Source: Hahella sp018986435 (GTDB lineage: Bacteria > Pseudomonadota > Gammaproteobacteria > Pseudomonadales > Oleiphilaceae). From it: a stretch of DNA of 64,000 nucleotides. The notes beneath the pieces are model-generated. The model saw only the letters and a program-made list of their open reading frames with translations, was not told the DNA's origin and made no database searches. The stretch spans positions 2,542,001 to 2,606,000 of the forward strand of contig NZ_CP192738.1 in NCBI RefSeq assembly GCF_050749805.1, given 5' to 3'. A program made the translations under genes and the position numbers. Position 1 is the stretch's first letter. Every line of letters begins with the position of its first letter. Shown piece by piece: positions 28,052 to 36,947 of the stretch.

Positions 28052-29394
28052 CGCTGAACCTGTTTGAGTCGGAAGAACGTCGCCGGAGCGCGCAGTATGC
28101 GCCTCTGGCGGCGCGCATGCGTCCCCGTGTCATAGATGAGTATATCGGGCAGACGCATCTGCTGGATGCAGATAAACCGTTACGCAAGGCGCTGGAGCGC
28201 GATCAGCTGCACTCAGTTATTTTCTGGGGCCCCCCCGGCGTAGGCAAAACCTCTTTGGCCCGACTGGTGGCGGGATACACGGGGGCAGAATTTATTACCT
28301 TGTCCGCCGTGCAGAGCGGGGTTAAGGAAATTCGCGAAGTCAGCCAGCGCGCTCGCGCAAACTCACAAAGCGGGCGCAAGACCATTGTGTTCGTGGATGA
28401 AGTCCACCGTTTCAATAAGTCCCAGCAGGACGCCTTTCTCCCTTACGTAGAAGAAGGCGCTTTTGTTTTTATCGGCGCCACCACGGAAAATCCCTCTTTT
28501 GAGCTGAATAACGCACTGTTATCGCGGGCGCGGGTGTATCCATTAAAACCGCTCACCATCGATGACCTGACGGCGCTATTACAACGGGCTCTGACGGACG
28601 CTGAAAATGGTTTGGGTCAAACGCCCTGGAGCTACGACGACGACCTGTTGCGGATGATCGCTGAAGCCGCCAACGGCGATGCGAGACAGGCGCTGAACAT
28701 ACTTGAAACCATGTCTGATCTGGCGGACCCGGGCGAGCAGGGTGGGATTCTCTCCCGTGAGCTGCTGGCGTCGGTAATGCAGGTTTCACTAAAACGCTTC
28801 GACAAAGGCGGAGATGCGTTCTACGATCAGATCTCCGCATTGCACAAATCCGTGCGCGGCTCTAATCCTGATGGCGCTTTGTATTGGTTCGCCCGTATGT
28901 TGAACGGCGGCTGCGATCCTTTGTACGTCGCTCGTCGCGTGGTGCGTATGGCCAGTGAGGATATTGGCAACGCCGATCCGCGTGGGCTGGATCTCGCGCT
29001 TTCAGCCTGGGATGTGCAAGAGCGGCTGGGCTCCCCGGAAGGCGAGCTGGCGATTGCTCAGGCGATTGTTTATCTGGCGTGCGCGCCCAAGAGCAATGCG
29101 GTTTATAACGCGTTTAACGCGGCGATGAAGCTGGCGGCGGAGTCGCCGGATTATCCGGTTCCCGTGCACTTACGCAATGCGCCGACCAAGTTGATGAAGG
29201 AAATGGGCTACGGTAAAGAATACCGTTACGCTCATGACGAGCCTGGGGCCTACGCCGCCGGCGAGACGTATTTGCCTGACGAGCTGGATGGCCTGCGTCT
29301 GTACCATCCTGTGGAGCGGGGCCTGGAAAGCAAAGTTAAGGAAAAGCTGGAATACCTGCGGAGTCTGGACGAAGAGTATCAGAGCCGCTCCTGA
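28048..29394 (+). CDS. rarA: Replication-associated recombination protein A (AAA+ ATPase)
   Basis: A clamp-loader-like ATPase acting at stalled forks. It is 448 residues with Walker A GPPGVGKTS, Walker B FVDEVHRFNKSQQDAFLPYVE and sensor 1 GATTENPSFELN. The start is TTG 28048 (TLNLFESEERRRSAQYAPLAARMRP), supported by GGGAGG 6 bases upstream. TTG overlaps the lolA stop TGA, so translation is probably coupled. Confidence 0.95.
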   Translation: MTLNLFESEERRRSAQYAPLAARMRPRVIDEYIGQTHLLDADKPLRKALERDQLHSVIFWGPPGVGKTSLARLVAGYTGAEFITLSAVQSGVKEIREVSQRARANSQSGRKTIVFVDEVHRFNKSQQDAFLPYVEEGAFVFIGATTENPSFELNNALLSRARVYPLKPLTIDDLTALLQRALTDAENGLGQTPWSYDDDLLRMIAEAANGDARQALNILETMSDLADPGEQGGILSRELLASVMQVSLKRFDKGGDAFYDQISALHKSVRGSNPDGALYWFARMLNGGCDPLYVARRVVRMASEDIGNADPRGLDLALSAWDVQERLGSPEGELAIAQAIVYLACAPKSNAVYNAFNAAMKLAAESPDYPVPVHLRNAPTKLMKEMGYGKEYRYAHDEPGAYAAGETYLPDELDGLRLYHPVERGLESKVKEKLEYLRSLDEEYQSRS

Positions 29395-29421
29395 ACCACC
29401 TGAAATCTGTTCGTGATCATT

Positions 29422-29805
29422 ATGAGCATTCCCCATCTTGTGTATGTTGCTCTTGGCGGTGCGTTCGGCGCTGTCAGCCGGTATTTAATTGTCGCCTGGG
29501 TGAGTAATGTGGCGGGCGCTAAATTTCCCTGGGGCACGCTGGCGGTGAATCTGCTTGGCTCTTTTCTGCTGGGGACGGCTTTTGTGTATGTGGTGGAGAA
29601 ACTGCATGGACAACCTGAGCTGCGATCTTTGATAATGGTGGGCTTTTTAGGCGCGCTGACCACGTTTTCCACCTTTTCGCTGGAAGCCTGGAGCCTGATG
29701 CAAAGCGATCAGCTGTTGCAAGGTCTCGCCTATATTTTTATGAGCGTTATACTATGCCTCTTCGCCGTGGGCGCAGGTATCGCTCTGACTCGGCTTATTC
29801 TTTGA
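29422..29805 (+). CDS. crcB: Fluoride channel CrcB (Fluc)
   Basis: A dual-topology small membrane channel that expels fluoride. From ATG 29422 it is 127 residues, with four helices and the motifs GGAFGAVSRY, TLAVNLLGSFLLG and GFLGALTTFSTFSLE, which line the pore and the central sodium site. GTG 29413 is also in frame. No fluoride riboswitch is apparent: the gap from rarA is only 27 bases. Confidence 0.95.
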   Translation: MSIPHLVYVALGGAFGAVSRYLIVAWVSNVAGAKFPWGTLAVNLLGSFLLGTAFVYVVEKLHGQPELRSLIMVGFLGALTTFSTFSLEAWSLMQSDQLLQGLAYIFMSVILCLFAVGAGIALTRLIL

Positions 29806-29830
29806 TTTAAAAAAATTACTGGACGAATTC

Positions 29831-31114
29831 ATGTTAGATCCAAAATTGCTTCGCAACAGCCTGGATGAAGTGGCTGCCAGACTAAAGACCAAACGCTATG
29901 ACCTGGACGTAGACGCGTTCAGTCAATTAGAAGAGCGGCGCAAGTCCGTTCAGGTCCGTACTGAGGAACTGCAAAGCGAGCGTAAGAGTAAGTCGAAGGA
30001 CATCGGCGTTCTGATGAAACAGGGTCAGGACCCTCAGCCATTGAAAGAAGAGGTGGCTAAAATCGGCGAAGAACTGGAGTCCGCAAAAGCGGAGCTGCAG
30101 GACATCCAGGACAAACTGGACGACCTGCTGCAAGGCATTCCCAACCTGCCTGACGCCGGTGTTCCTGAAGGAGCAAGTGAAGACGACAACGTGGAAGTGC
30201 GCCAATGGGGAAGCATCCGCGAATTTGATTTCGAACCCAAGGACCATGTTGATCTGGGCGAGAGCCTGGGCCTGTTGGACTTCAACAGCGGCGCCAAGCT
30301 GGCCGGCTCCCGTTTTGTGGTGATGCGCCGCGAACTGGCCAGACTGCATCGCGCGCTGGCGCAGTTCATGTTGGATATTCACACTACTGAACACGGCTAT
30401 CAGGAAACCATGACGCCGTTTTTGGTGCACGCGCATGCCTTGCAGGGCACGGGACAGTTGCCCAAATTTGAGGCGGACCTGTTTAAAGTGCCAGGCGAGC
30501 ATGACTTTTATCTGATCCCGACGGCGGAAGTCCCGGTCACCAATTTGGTGCGCGAAGAAATTCTGGACGCCAAAGAACTGCCTCTGAAAATGACCAGCCA
30601 TACTCCCTGTTTCCGTAGCGAAGCGGGCAGCTACGGCCGTGACGTGCGCGGAATGATCCGCCAGCACCAGTTTGAGAAGGTGGAGCTGATTCATGTGGTC
30701 GCGCCGGAGCAATCTGATGCGGCGCTGGAAGAACTCACCGGCAATGCGGAACGAATCCTGCAGTTGTTAAACCTGCCGTATCGTGTTGTGGCGCTGTGCG
30801 GAGGCGATCTGGGCTTTTCTGCGGCGAAAACCTATGACATCGAAGTCTGGTTGCCGGCGCAGAAGAAGTACCGTGAGATCTCTTCTTGCAGCAACTGTCG
30901 CGACTTCCAGGCGCGCCGCATGCAGGCGCGCTGGCGTAACCCGGAAACCGGTAAGCCGGAGCTTGTGCATACGTTGAATGGTTCTGGTCTGGCGATAGGA
31001 CGTACTTTGATCGCCGTGCTGGAGAACTATCAGCAGGCGGACGGCTCCATTTTGGTGCCGGATGTGCTGGAGCCATACATGGGCGGCGTGAAGGTGATCA
31101 AACCAGCTAACTGA
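29831..31114 (+). CDS. serS: Seryl-tRNA synthetase
   Basis: Charges tRNA-Ser. It is 427 residues with an N-terminal two-helix coiled-coil arm (about 30-100) that grips the tRNA variable arm. The class II catalytic core has motif 2 TPCFRSEAGSYGRDVRGMIRQHQFEKVEL and motif 3 NGSGLAIGRTLIAVLENYQ. crcB-serS-cysG is a common order in Pseudomonas relatives. Confidence 0.98.
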   Translation: MLDPKLLRNSLDEVAARLKTKRYDLDVDAFSQLEERRKSVQVRTEELQSERKSKSKDIGVLMKQGQDPQPLKEEVAKIGEELESAKAELQDIQDKLDDLLQGIPNLPDAGVPEGASEDDNVEVRQWGSIREFDFEPKDHVDLGESLGLLDFNSGAKLAGSRFVVMRRELARLHRALAQFMLDIHTTEHGYQETMTPFLVHAHALQGTGQLPKFEADLFKVPGEHDFYLIPTAEVPVTNLVREEILDAKELPLKMTSHTPCFRSEAGSYGRDVRGMIRQHQFEKVELIHVVAPEQSDAALEELTGNAERILQLLNLPYRVVALCGGDLGFSAAKTYDIEVWLPAQKKYREISSCSNCRDFQARRMQARWRNPETGKPELVHTLNGSGLAIGRTLIAVLENYQQADGSILVPDVLEPYMGGVKVIKPAN

Positions 31115-31122
31115 GGTAATTG

Positions 31123-32532
31123 ATGTCCACACAACTACAGACCTGGGATTTCCTGCCCATATCCATGAATCTACAGGGCAGGGAGTGTCTTGTAGTTGGG
31201 GACACCGAGCAGGCGGTGCGCAAAACTGACCTGCTGTTGCGCGCAGGGGCCAAAGTCCGGCTCCTGGGTGATGCGAATGCGAAGGCGCTCGTTGAGAGCG
31301 CTGACGTGCTCAACGCCATTACTCTTACTTCTGAATCCTTTCATTCTGAGCTATTGCAATCCTGCGCGATGGTTGTCGCGGCATCCGATTCCACGGACCT
31401 GAATCAACAAGTTGCGCAAGCCGCTCAGGCGCGCGGCGTTCCGGTGAATGTTGTAGAACAGCCGGAGCTAAGCAGTTTTATCTTTCCTTCTATTATCGAT
31501 CGTCACCCGGTATTGGTGTCCGTCACCAGTTCCGGCGGCGCGCCTGTATTGACCCGTCTGCTACGTAACCGTCTGGAGTCGTTGATCCCTCATGGTTTTG
31601 GCAGGCTGGCGGATTTGGCGATGGAGTTCCGGGATAAAGTCCGGGCCCGTTTTGGCCATATCAACCAGCGGCGTCGCTTTTGGGAGTCCGTACTGGAAGG
31701 CGTCGTTTCCGATCTGGTGTTTTGCGGGCGCACGGACAAAGCCAGGGCGATGCTGGATGACATGTTAAGCGGCGAGCAGGCGGATACAATCACCGGTGCG
31801 GGTGAAGTGTATCTGGTCGGCGCCGGGCCTGGCGATCCTGACTTATTGACGTTCCGCGCGCTGCGCTTGATGCGTCAGGCCGATGTGGTGTTGTATGACC
31901 GTCTGGTGTCGCCGCAGATTCTGGATCTGGTGCGTCGTGACGCCAAGCGCATCAACGTGGGCAAAGCCCGCTCCAACCATACGTTGCCGCAGCAGGAAAT
32001 CAACGCCATGTTGGTGGAGTTGGCCAAGGAAGGAAAACGGGTGTTGCGCCTTAAAGGCGGCGACCCCTTTATCTTTGGCCGCGGCGGTGAAGAGATCGAT
32101 CAACTGGCGGATGCGGGCATCCCGTTTCAGGTTGTGCCTGGGATCACCGCCGCTTCAGGGTGCGCGGCCTATTCCGGTATTCCATTGACCCACAGAGATC
32201 ATTCGCAGTCGGTGCGTTTTGTGACTGGCCATCTGAAGTCCGACACCTGCGACCTGCCATGGCATGAGTTCGTGCAGGACAATCAGACCCTGGTGTTCTA
32301 CATGGGGTTGGTGGGGCTGCCTGTGATTAGTCGTGAACTGATCGCGCATGGCATGAAGCCGTCAACGCCAATCGCTCTGGTATCCCGCGGCACGCTGCCG
32401 GATCAGCAGGTTCTGGTGGGAGAGCTGGGCAATATCGCCAAGAAGGTCGAGGAGCAACAGATTCCTGGTCCAACCATCATTATTATCGGCGATGTCGTGA
32501 CCTTGCGTGACCGTTTGCGCTGGATGGATTAA
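31123..32532 (+). CDS. cysG: Siroheme synthase (fused dehydrogenase/ferrochelatase and methyltransferase)
   Basis: Makes siroheme for sulfite and nitrite reductases from uroporphyrinogen III. It is 469 residues. The N-terminal precorrin-2 dehydrogenase/ferrochelatase part (about 1-215) starts DFLPISMNLQGRECLVVGDTE, a divergent NAD-binding segment. The C-terminal methyltransferase (about 220-465) carries GEVYLVGAGPGDPDLLT and LKGGDPFIFGRGGEE. ATG 31123 is preferred over TTG 31120, with TGAGG upstream. The usual GGG in the NAD site reads VVGDTE; the loss may lower dehydrogenase activity, which is worth testing. Confidence 0.94.
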   Translation: MSTQLQTWDFLPISMNLQGRECLVVGDTEQAVRKTDLLLRAGAKVRLLGDANAKALVESADVLNAITLTSESFHSELLQSCAMVVAASDSTDLNQQVAQAAQARGVPVNVVEQPELSSFIFPSIIDRHPVLVSVTSSGGAPVLTRLLRNRLESLIPHGFGRLADLAMEFRDKVRARFGHINQRRRFWESVLEGVVSDLVFCGRTDKARAMLDDMLSGEQADTITGAGEVYLVGAGPGDPDLLTFRALRLMRQADVVLYDRLVSPQILDLVRRDAKRINVGKARSNHTLPQQEINAMLVELAKEGKRVLRLKGGDPFIFGRGGEEIDQLADAGIPFQVVPGITAASGCAAYSGIPLTHRDHSQSVRFVTGHLKSDTCDLPWHEFVQDNQTLVFYMGLVGLPVISRELIAHGMKPSTPIALVSRGTLPDQQVLVGELGNIAKKVEEQQIPGPTIIIIGDVVTLRDRLRWMD

Positions 32533-32587
32533 AGACGTCGATCAGGCTTCGCTCTTATGGGCGGGGCCAACCTGTCCTAACGAGCTT

Positions 32588-33043
32588 TTAGTGACTCTCC
32601 TCGTCTTCCGGACGCCATAAATACGCCTCAAGCTCCTTTCGTACCTCATTTTGCAGTAACCCCACCACCACTTCGGCGCCCGCTTGCTTGAGGATATTAA
32701 TGCCAGCCCCGCAATTTTTCGGATGAGGATCGATCATGCCGACATACAGAGTGCGTATGCCTCGCTTGACCAGCGCCTGAGCGCAGGATGGCGTACGGCC
32801 TTGGAACGAGCAGGGCTCCAGAGTGACAAAAGCGATGACGTCCGCGGTCGGGCCAGGCAGATTCTGCAGCGCCATTGCTTCGGCGTGAGGTTGTCCGGGC
32901 GCGTTGGTATGGCCTGATGCGACAATCTGGCCGTTGCGCACCAGTACGCAGCCGACAGGCGGGTTGGGGCGGTAATGCGCGATGGCTTTACGGCCTTCGA
33001 TGATGGCCAGCCGCATGAAACGCTCGAGTTCACTGCTTTCCAT
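32588..33043 (-). CDS. Stand-alone RibD-type pyrimidine deaminase
   Basis: About 151 residues of the cytidine-deaminase-like fold, matching only the deaminase half of RibD. PNPPVGCVLV, the zinc site HAEAMAL with PCSFQGRTPSC, and the end DPHPKNCGAGINILKQAGAEVVVG are all RibD-like; the reductase half is absent. ATG 33043 is preferred: GGAGAGA just upstream serves as ribosome-binding site, while the in-frame TTG 33061 would use those bases as codons. It follows modC by 23 bases on the same strand, so it is probably the last gene of the mod operon. Substrate is unknown. Confidence 0.82.
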   Translation of the reverse strand: MESSELERFMRLAIIEGRKAIAHYRPNPPVGCVLVRNGQIVASGHTNAPGQPHAEAMALQNLPGPTADVIAFVTLEPCSFQGRTPSCAQALVKRGIRTLYVGMIDPHPKNCGAGINILKQAGAEVVVGLLQNEVRKELEAYLWRPEDEESH

Positions 33044-33066
33044 TAAACTTTCTCTCTCCAAGGGAA

Positions 33067-34143
33067 TCAGTCAATTAAGGCTACGCTTTTTACTTGGGCG
33101 AACAGCTGCATGCCTCTCTCGATATGCAATTGATCGATGGAGCGGCGGGTGACGCGGGCGAGAATGGTTTCTTCCCCCAGAGCCAGACGCACCACTACCT
33201 GTGACGGCTCCCTGTCTACGTTGATATCGATCACCTTCACTGGAATGCAGTTGGAGATACTGCTCAACTCGGGTGGTTTCAGCGCCAGGCTGACGTCCTT
33301 GGCGTGGATGCGCAGTCTGACTTGCTGGCCAATCGGTCCCTGTTTGTGATGCACCGCCAAAACGCCTCCAGGAACGCCCAGCAGTGTTTGATGGTACTCC
33401 AGGTCATGGGCCTGAATGTTTGCGTGCACGACGGCGCTGGCCTCCTCCAGGTGCGCCAGAGGCAGGTCGGGGCGGGTGAGCAGATCGTTGATGGGGCCGC
33501 CGGCGCGGACGCCGCCATGGTCCAGCAGCACCAGATGCGAAGCCAGGCGCATGACTTCATCAGGCGAATGACTCACGTAGAAAACGGGAATGTCCAGCTG
33601 CTGAAACAGCTCATCCAGGTAGGGCAGGATTTCTTCCTTGCTTTGTAAATCCAGGCTGGCCAGAGGCTCGTCCATCAACAGCAGTTTGGGGCTGGTGAGC
33701 AGAGCGCGGCCAATGGCCACCCGTTGTCTTTGCCCTCCAGACAAGGAATGGGTGTTGCGTCCGATCAGGAGCTCCAGTTCAAGCCACCGAATGACCTCTT
33801 CCGGCGCCACTCTGCGCTCCCATTGTGGAATGCGGTGATAGCCGTAAAGCAAATTGTCCATGACCGAGAGGTGCGCAAACAAGCTGGGTTCCTGAAACAC
33901 ATAACCCAGGGCGCGGCGATGCGGCGGTACGAACAGGTCCGCGCTTTGCCAGACTTCGTCTTTGATTTGCAGAGCGCCTTTCTCCGCTCGCTCCAGACCG
34001 GCGATAAAGCGTAGCAGCGTGGTTTTGCCTGAGCCGGAGCGACCAAACAGGGCGGTGACTCCCTGGCCCGGCGTAGTGAACGCGACGTCCAGAGTAAAGT
34101 CGCCTTTGTGAGAGAAAAAGGAAGCGGAGATATCGTCGTTCAT
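33067..34143 (-). CDS. modC: Molybdate ABC transporter ATP-binding protein
   Basis: ATPase of the molybdate importer, 358 residues. Walker A is GRSGSGKTTLL, the signature LSGGQRQRVAIGRALL and Walker B LLLMDEPLASLD. A C-terminal Mop/TOBE domain (about 290-352, HAKDVSLALKPPELSSISNCIPVKVIDIN) marks it as ModC rather than a sulfate or iron ATPase. ATG overlaps the modB stop by 4 bases. Confidence 0.96.
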   Translation of the reverse strand: MNDDISASFFSHKGDFTLDVAFTTPGQGVTALFGRSGSGKTTLLRFIAGLERAEKGALQIKDEVWQSADLFVPPHRRALGYVFQEPSLFAHLSVMDNLLYGYHRIPQWERRVAPEEVIRWLELELLIGRNTHSLSGGQRQRVAIGRALLTSPKLLLMDEPLASLDLQSKEEILPYLDELFQQLDIPVFYVSHSPDEVMRLASHLVLLDHGGVRAGGPINDLLTRPDLPLAHLEEASAVVHANIQAHDLEYHQTLLGVPGGVLAVHHKQGPIGQQVRLRIHAKDVSLALKPPELSSISNCIPVKVIDINVDREPSQVVVRLALGEETILARVTRRSIDQLHIERGMQLFAQVKSVALID

Positions 34144-34832
34144 GCGATTACCTTCGCCGGTTTGCGGATAATCTGCAGCGCCAGCAGTACCGTGAAGGAA
34201 AAGATCAGCATGCCGGCGGAGAGAATGTTGGCTTGGGTGTACTCGATGGCCTCCACGTGATCATAAATGGCCACTGACAGAACTTTGGTCTCGCCAGCGA
34301 TGGCGCCGCCGATCATGAGCACGATGCCAAATTCGCCAATCGTGTGGGCGAACACCAGCACAGCGGCGGTGATCAGGCCTGAGCGGGAAAGCGGCAATGC
34401 GACGGTCATGAAGCGATCCCAGGGAGAGGCGCGCAAGGTGGCGGCGACCTCCAACGGGCGGGCGCCGAGGGTCTCGAAGGCGTTCTGAATAGGCTGTACG
34501 GCGAAGGGCAGAGAGTAAATGACGGAAGCGACCACCAGTCCAGGAAAAGTGAAGGGCAGCACGCCCAATCCCAGAGCCTGGGTGACCTCGCCAATAGGGC
34601 CTTTAGGGCCTAACAGCAGCAGCAGGTAGAAGCCCAGCACGGTGGGCGGCAGCACCAAAGGCAGCGAGATAATCGCCTCCAGCGGACGTTTGCTCCAGTG
34701 CCGGCTCTGCGCCAGTCCCCAGGCGATAGCCGTGCCCAGCGCCATCAGAATCAGGGTGGTCAGCCCCGCCAGTTTCAGCGTGATCCACACCGCCTGCCAG
34801 TCGACCAGCCCCTGGACGCCCACTGCATTCAT
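34140..34832 (-). CDS. modB: Molybdate ABC transporter permease
   Basis: Inner-membrane permease of 230 residues with about five or six helices. The EAA-type loop that docks ModC is visible as FETLGARPLEVAATLRASPWDRFMTVALPLSRSGL. The IISLPLVLPPTVLGFYLL segment is characteristic of ModB. It sits 62 bases downstream of modA. Confidence 0.96.
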   Translation of the reverse strand: MNAVGVQGLVDWQAVWITLKLAGLTTLILMALGTAIAWGLAQSRHWSKRPLEAIISLPLVLPPTVLGFYLLLLLGPKGPIGEVTQALGLGVLPFTFPGLVVASVIYSLPFAVQPIQNAFETLGARPLEVAATLRASPWDRFMTVALPLSRSGLITAAVLVFAHTIGEFGIVLMIGGAIAGETKVLSVAIYDHVEAIEYTQANILSAGMLIFSFTVLLALQIIRKPAKVIA

Positions 34833-34894
34833 CTAATCAAGTTCCTTATGCCGGATATCGGGATGAAATAGGGCGTCATTATCGGCATTTCTCC

Positions 34895-35662
34895 TTATTC
34901 TTCAACATTGTAACCAAAGGATTCGATGATCGAGCGGGCGCGGGGGGACTTCAGATAGTCGATAAACGCCACCGCGGCCGGATTATCCTGACCTTTGGTC
35001 AACAGAACGCCTTCCTGCCGTATCGGCGCATACAGCGATTGAGGAACCAGCCAGTAGGCGCCGCGTTCGGCTTCATCCATGGCGATCACCTGCGATAGCG
35101 CGACGAATCCCAGCGTCGCTGCGCCGCTGTAAACGAACTGATAGGTCTGCGAAATGTTTTCTCCAAAAACCAACTGAGGGCGCAGCTGTTCATATAGCTT
35201 TAGTGATTGCATGGTTTTGACGGCTGCGGCGCCGTAAGGAGCGGTCTTGGGATTGGCGACAGCCAGTTTGCCTTTGTTGATTTCCAGCCACTGGCGGCCG
35301 TCTTCGCCTGGAACGGGATCTTTGCTCCATAACGCCAGACGTCCGCTGGCGTAGACGAAGTCGCTCCCTTCAACAGCTACGCCGGCGTCTATGGCTTTTT
35401 TGCTGCGTACGTCATCCGCCGCCAGAAATACTTCAAAGGGCGCGCCATTAGTAATTTGCGCGTAAAGCTTGCCGGTGGAGCCGAAGCTGGGTTTGAGACG
35501 GTGTCCGGTCTGCGCCTCGAAGTCTGGGGTCAGCGCCTGAATGGTGGACGTGAAATTGGCGGATACCGCCGCCAAAACCTCGCCTGCATTGGCCAGCGGC
35601 GCCAGAAACAAGGCGATGAACGTCGCCGCGATTGCGCGAGCGAGAGTAAAGCGTGCCAACAT
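34895..35662 (-). CDS. modA: Molybdate ABC transporter substrate-binding protein
   Basis: A periplasmic molybdate-binding protein of 255 residues. The signal peptide (about 1-26) ends at ANA-GEVLAAVSANFTSTI; the Ser and Tyr/Val positions in SANF, FGSTGKLYAQITNGAPFEVFLAADD and the later GAATLGFVALSQV belong to the ModA pocket. AAGGATC precedes the ATG. It lies 94 bases after modE, across a gap with a small hairpin. Confidence 0.95.
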   Translation of the reverse strand: MLARFTLARAIAATFIALFLAPLANAGEVLAAVSANFTSTIQALTPDFEAQTGHRLKPSFGSTGKLYAQITNGAPFEVFLAADDVRSKKAIDAGVAVEGSDFVYASGRLALWSKDPVPGEDGRQWLEINKGKLAVANPKTAPYGAAAVKTMQSLKLYEQLRPQLVFGENISQTYQFVYSGAATLGFVALSQVIAMDEAERGAYWLVPQSLYAPIRQEGVLLTKGQDNPAAVAFIDYLKSPRARSIIESFGYNVEE

Positions 35663-35687
35663 GTACAGATCCTTTTCGTGTTGATAA

Positions 35688-35704
35688 GCCCTGCATTACA
35701 GGGC
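35688..35704 (-). promoter_or_regulatory. Small hairpin between modE and modA
   Basis: GCCCTG and CAGGGC form a perfect 6-bp stem with a five-base loop in the leader of modA. It could tune modA expression relative to modE in a shared transcript. Confidence 0.4.
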
Positions 35705-35756
35705 GGCGTTTATGGCGGCATCGTAGAACGTTAGTTACGCTTTATGATGCCGTGGG

Positions 35757-36575
35757 TCATTGATTGACCGCCAGAATGATATGGGATGCTTTAATGTAAG
35801 CCTGACAGGGCGCGCCTTCTGTAAGACCCAGTTCCTCCAGACTTTGTTCCGTGATGACGGCGGTCAGCGTACGATCCCCGCTCAAGCGCACGCGCACCTC
35901 CGCGTTCACCTGACCGTGCCGAATGTCGCTGACGACGCCGCATAGACGATTGCGTGCGCTGAGCCTCAGGGTCTCGTCCGTCGCCAGAATGACAAAGCTG
36001 GACTTGATGATCGCGCTTGCCGTGCGTCCCGGCGTCAGTCCCAGATCCTGAACCGAATCCTGGGTCACTACCGCCACCAGTTCCAGGCCGTCTCCCAGGT
36101 TCAGAGCGACTTCCGCATTCACCGCGCCGGATTGCACGCGACTGACCACTCCCCGAAACTGATTGCGTGCGCTGGTTTTTATCGCCATGGCCTGAAGCAC
36201 CCCGTGAATATCGTCAAAATCGTCAATGTCCCGCTGTAATCGGCTTAATAAAGCGGAGTAGTGCGCCTCCATCGCCCGATAGGCGGAGACCAGTTTGCGG
36301 CCTTGGGGCGTCAAACGCGCTCCGCCGCCTTGCTTGCCGCCGGTGGCGCGCTCCACCACGGGGTGCGGCGACAGATTATTCATGGCGTCCACGGCGTCCC
36401 AGGCGGTTTTGTAGCTGATTCCGGTCAGCTTGGCTGCTTTGGTGATGGAGCCGGCGCTGTCGATGTGTTCCAGCAAGGCGATGCGGGAGCCTCCTTGTAC
36501 GCCGCGCACATTCTGGTTGAGCCAGAACTCGCCGGCCAGCTCCAGAACTTTGGCGCTGTCGCTGTTTTCACTCAT
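35757..36575 (-). CDS. modE: Molybdate-responsive regulator ModE
   Basis: A repressor/activator of 272 residues. The N-terminal winged helix (about 20-110, HIDSAGSITKAAKLTGISYKTAWDAVDAMNNLS) binds DNA; two C-terminal Mop domains (about 135-200 and 205-272) bind molybdate. Both Mop repeats carry the TSARNQFRGVVSRVQSGAVNAEV-type signature. It is the first gene of modE-modA-modB-modC, so the operon is likely self-regulated through the palindrome at 36750-36773. Confidence 0.95.
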   Translation of the reverse strand: MSENSDSAKVLELAGEFWLNQNVRGVQGGSRIALLEHIDSAGSITKAAKLTGISYKTAWDAVDAMNNLSPHPVVERATGGKQGGGARLTPQGRKLVSAYRAMEAHYSALLSRLQRDIDDFDDIHGVLQAMAIKTSARNQFRGVVSRVQSGAVNAEVALNLGDGLELVAVVTQDSVQDLGLTPGRTASAIIKSSFVILATDETLRLSARNRLCGVVSDIRHGQVNAEVRVRLSGDRTLTAVITEQSLEELGLTEGAPCQAYIKASHIILAVNQ

Positions 36576-36581
36576 GATTTT

Positions 36582-36596
36582 TCATCTTTCGCTCAT
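36582..36596 (-). other. Four-codon mini-ORF (MSER) just upstream of modE
   Basis: ATG AGC GAA AGA TGA lies immediately before modE. The 21 bases holding this ATG repeat imperfectly at the real modE start (GATGAAAAGCC-ATGAGCGAAA versus GATGAAAAATC-ATGAGTGAAAA), so the start region appears duplicated. Whether it is translated is unknown. Confidence 0.3.
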
Positions 36597-36749
36597 GGCT
36601 TTTCATCCGTTGGAGAAACTTTATCCTGTTATCGAACACAACAGGCGCAGAGCCTGCCTCTCGCAGCTCGCCACCTGGCGGATGCTTCCTGGCGTTTGGT
36701 TATAACTGCTGGCGTTGGTGGAAAGCAGGCGATCCTGCTCTCAAAAAAG

Positions 36750-36773
36750 CGTTATATAGTATTCTATATAACG
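36750..36773. promoter_or_regulatory. Perfect ModE-box palindrome
   Basis: CGTTATATAG-N4-CTATATAACG is a perfect 24-base dyad. It matches the ModE operator pattern of CGTTATAT and ATATAACG half-sites known from E. coli and Rhodobacter. It lies 174 bases upstream of modE and 174 bases upstream of the divergent FHA gene, so it could influence both. Confidence 0.85.
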
Positions 36774-36947
36774 GTGATGCGATCAACTGTCATGTAAGCG
36801 GCGGCGCGGCATAGCGGGGAGGATAAACATTGCATGACCCTTTGACGACGCCGTAAACTTTGTGAAAAAAGAATGACTGATTTCACCTTCGTTTGGCGCT
36901 TATACGCCTGATGTTTTGTCTAAAATTTAAGAACAGTGAAAAAGTAA

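Larger units (their letters stand above)
36576..36947. other. Divergent region between modE and FHA gene
   Basis: 372 bases between two divergent genes. The ModE-type palindrome occupies the exact middle. I see no ORF and no other clear site. The stretch next to modE contains the duplicated start region. Confidence 0.6.

Noticed and set aside
29395..29421. Possible fluoride riboswitch before crcB
   Set aside because: Only 27 bases separate rarA and crcB, too short for the riboswitch fold outside coding sequence.
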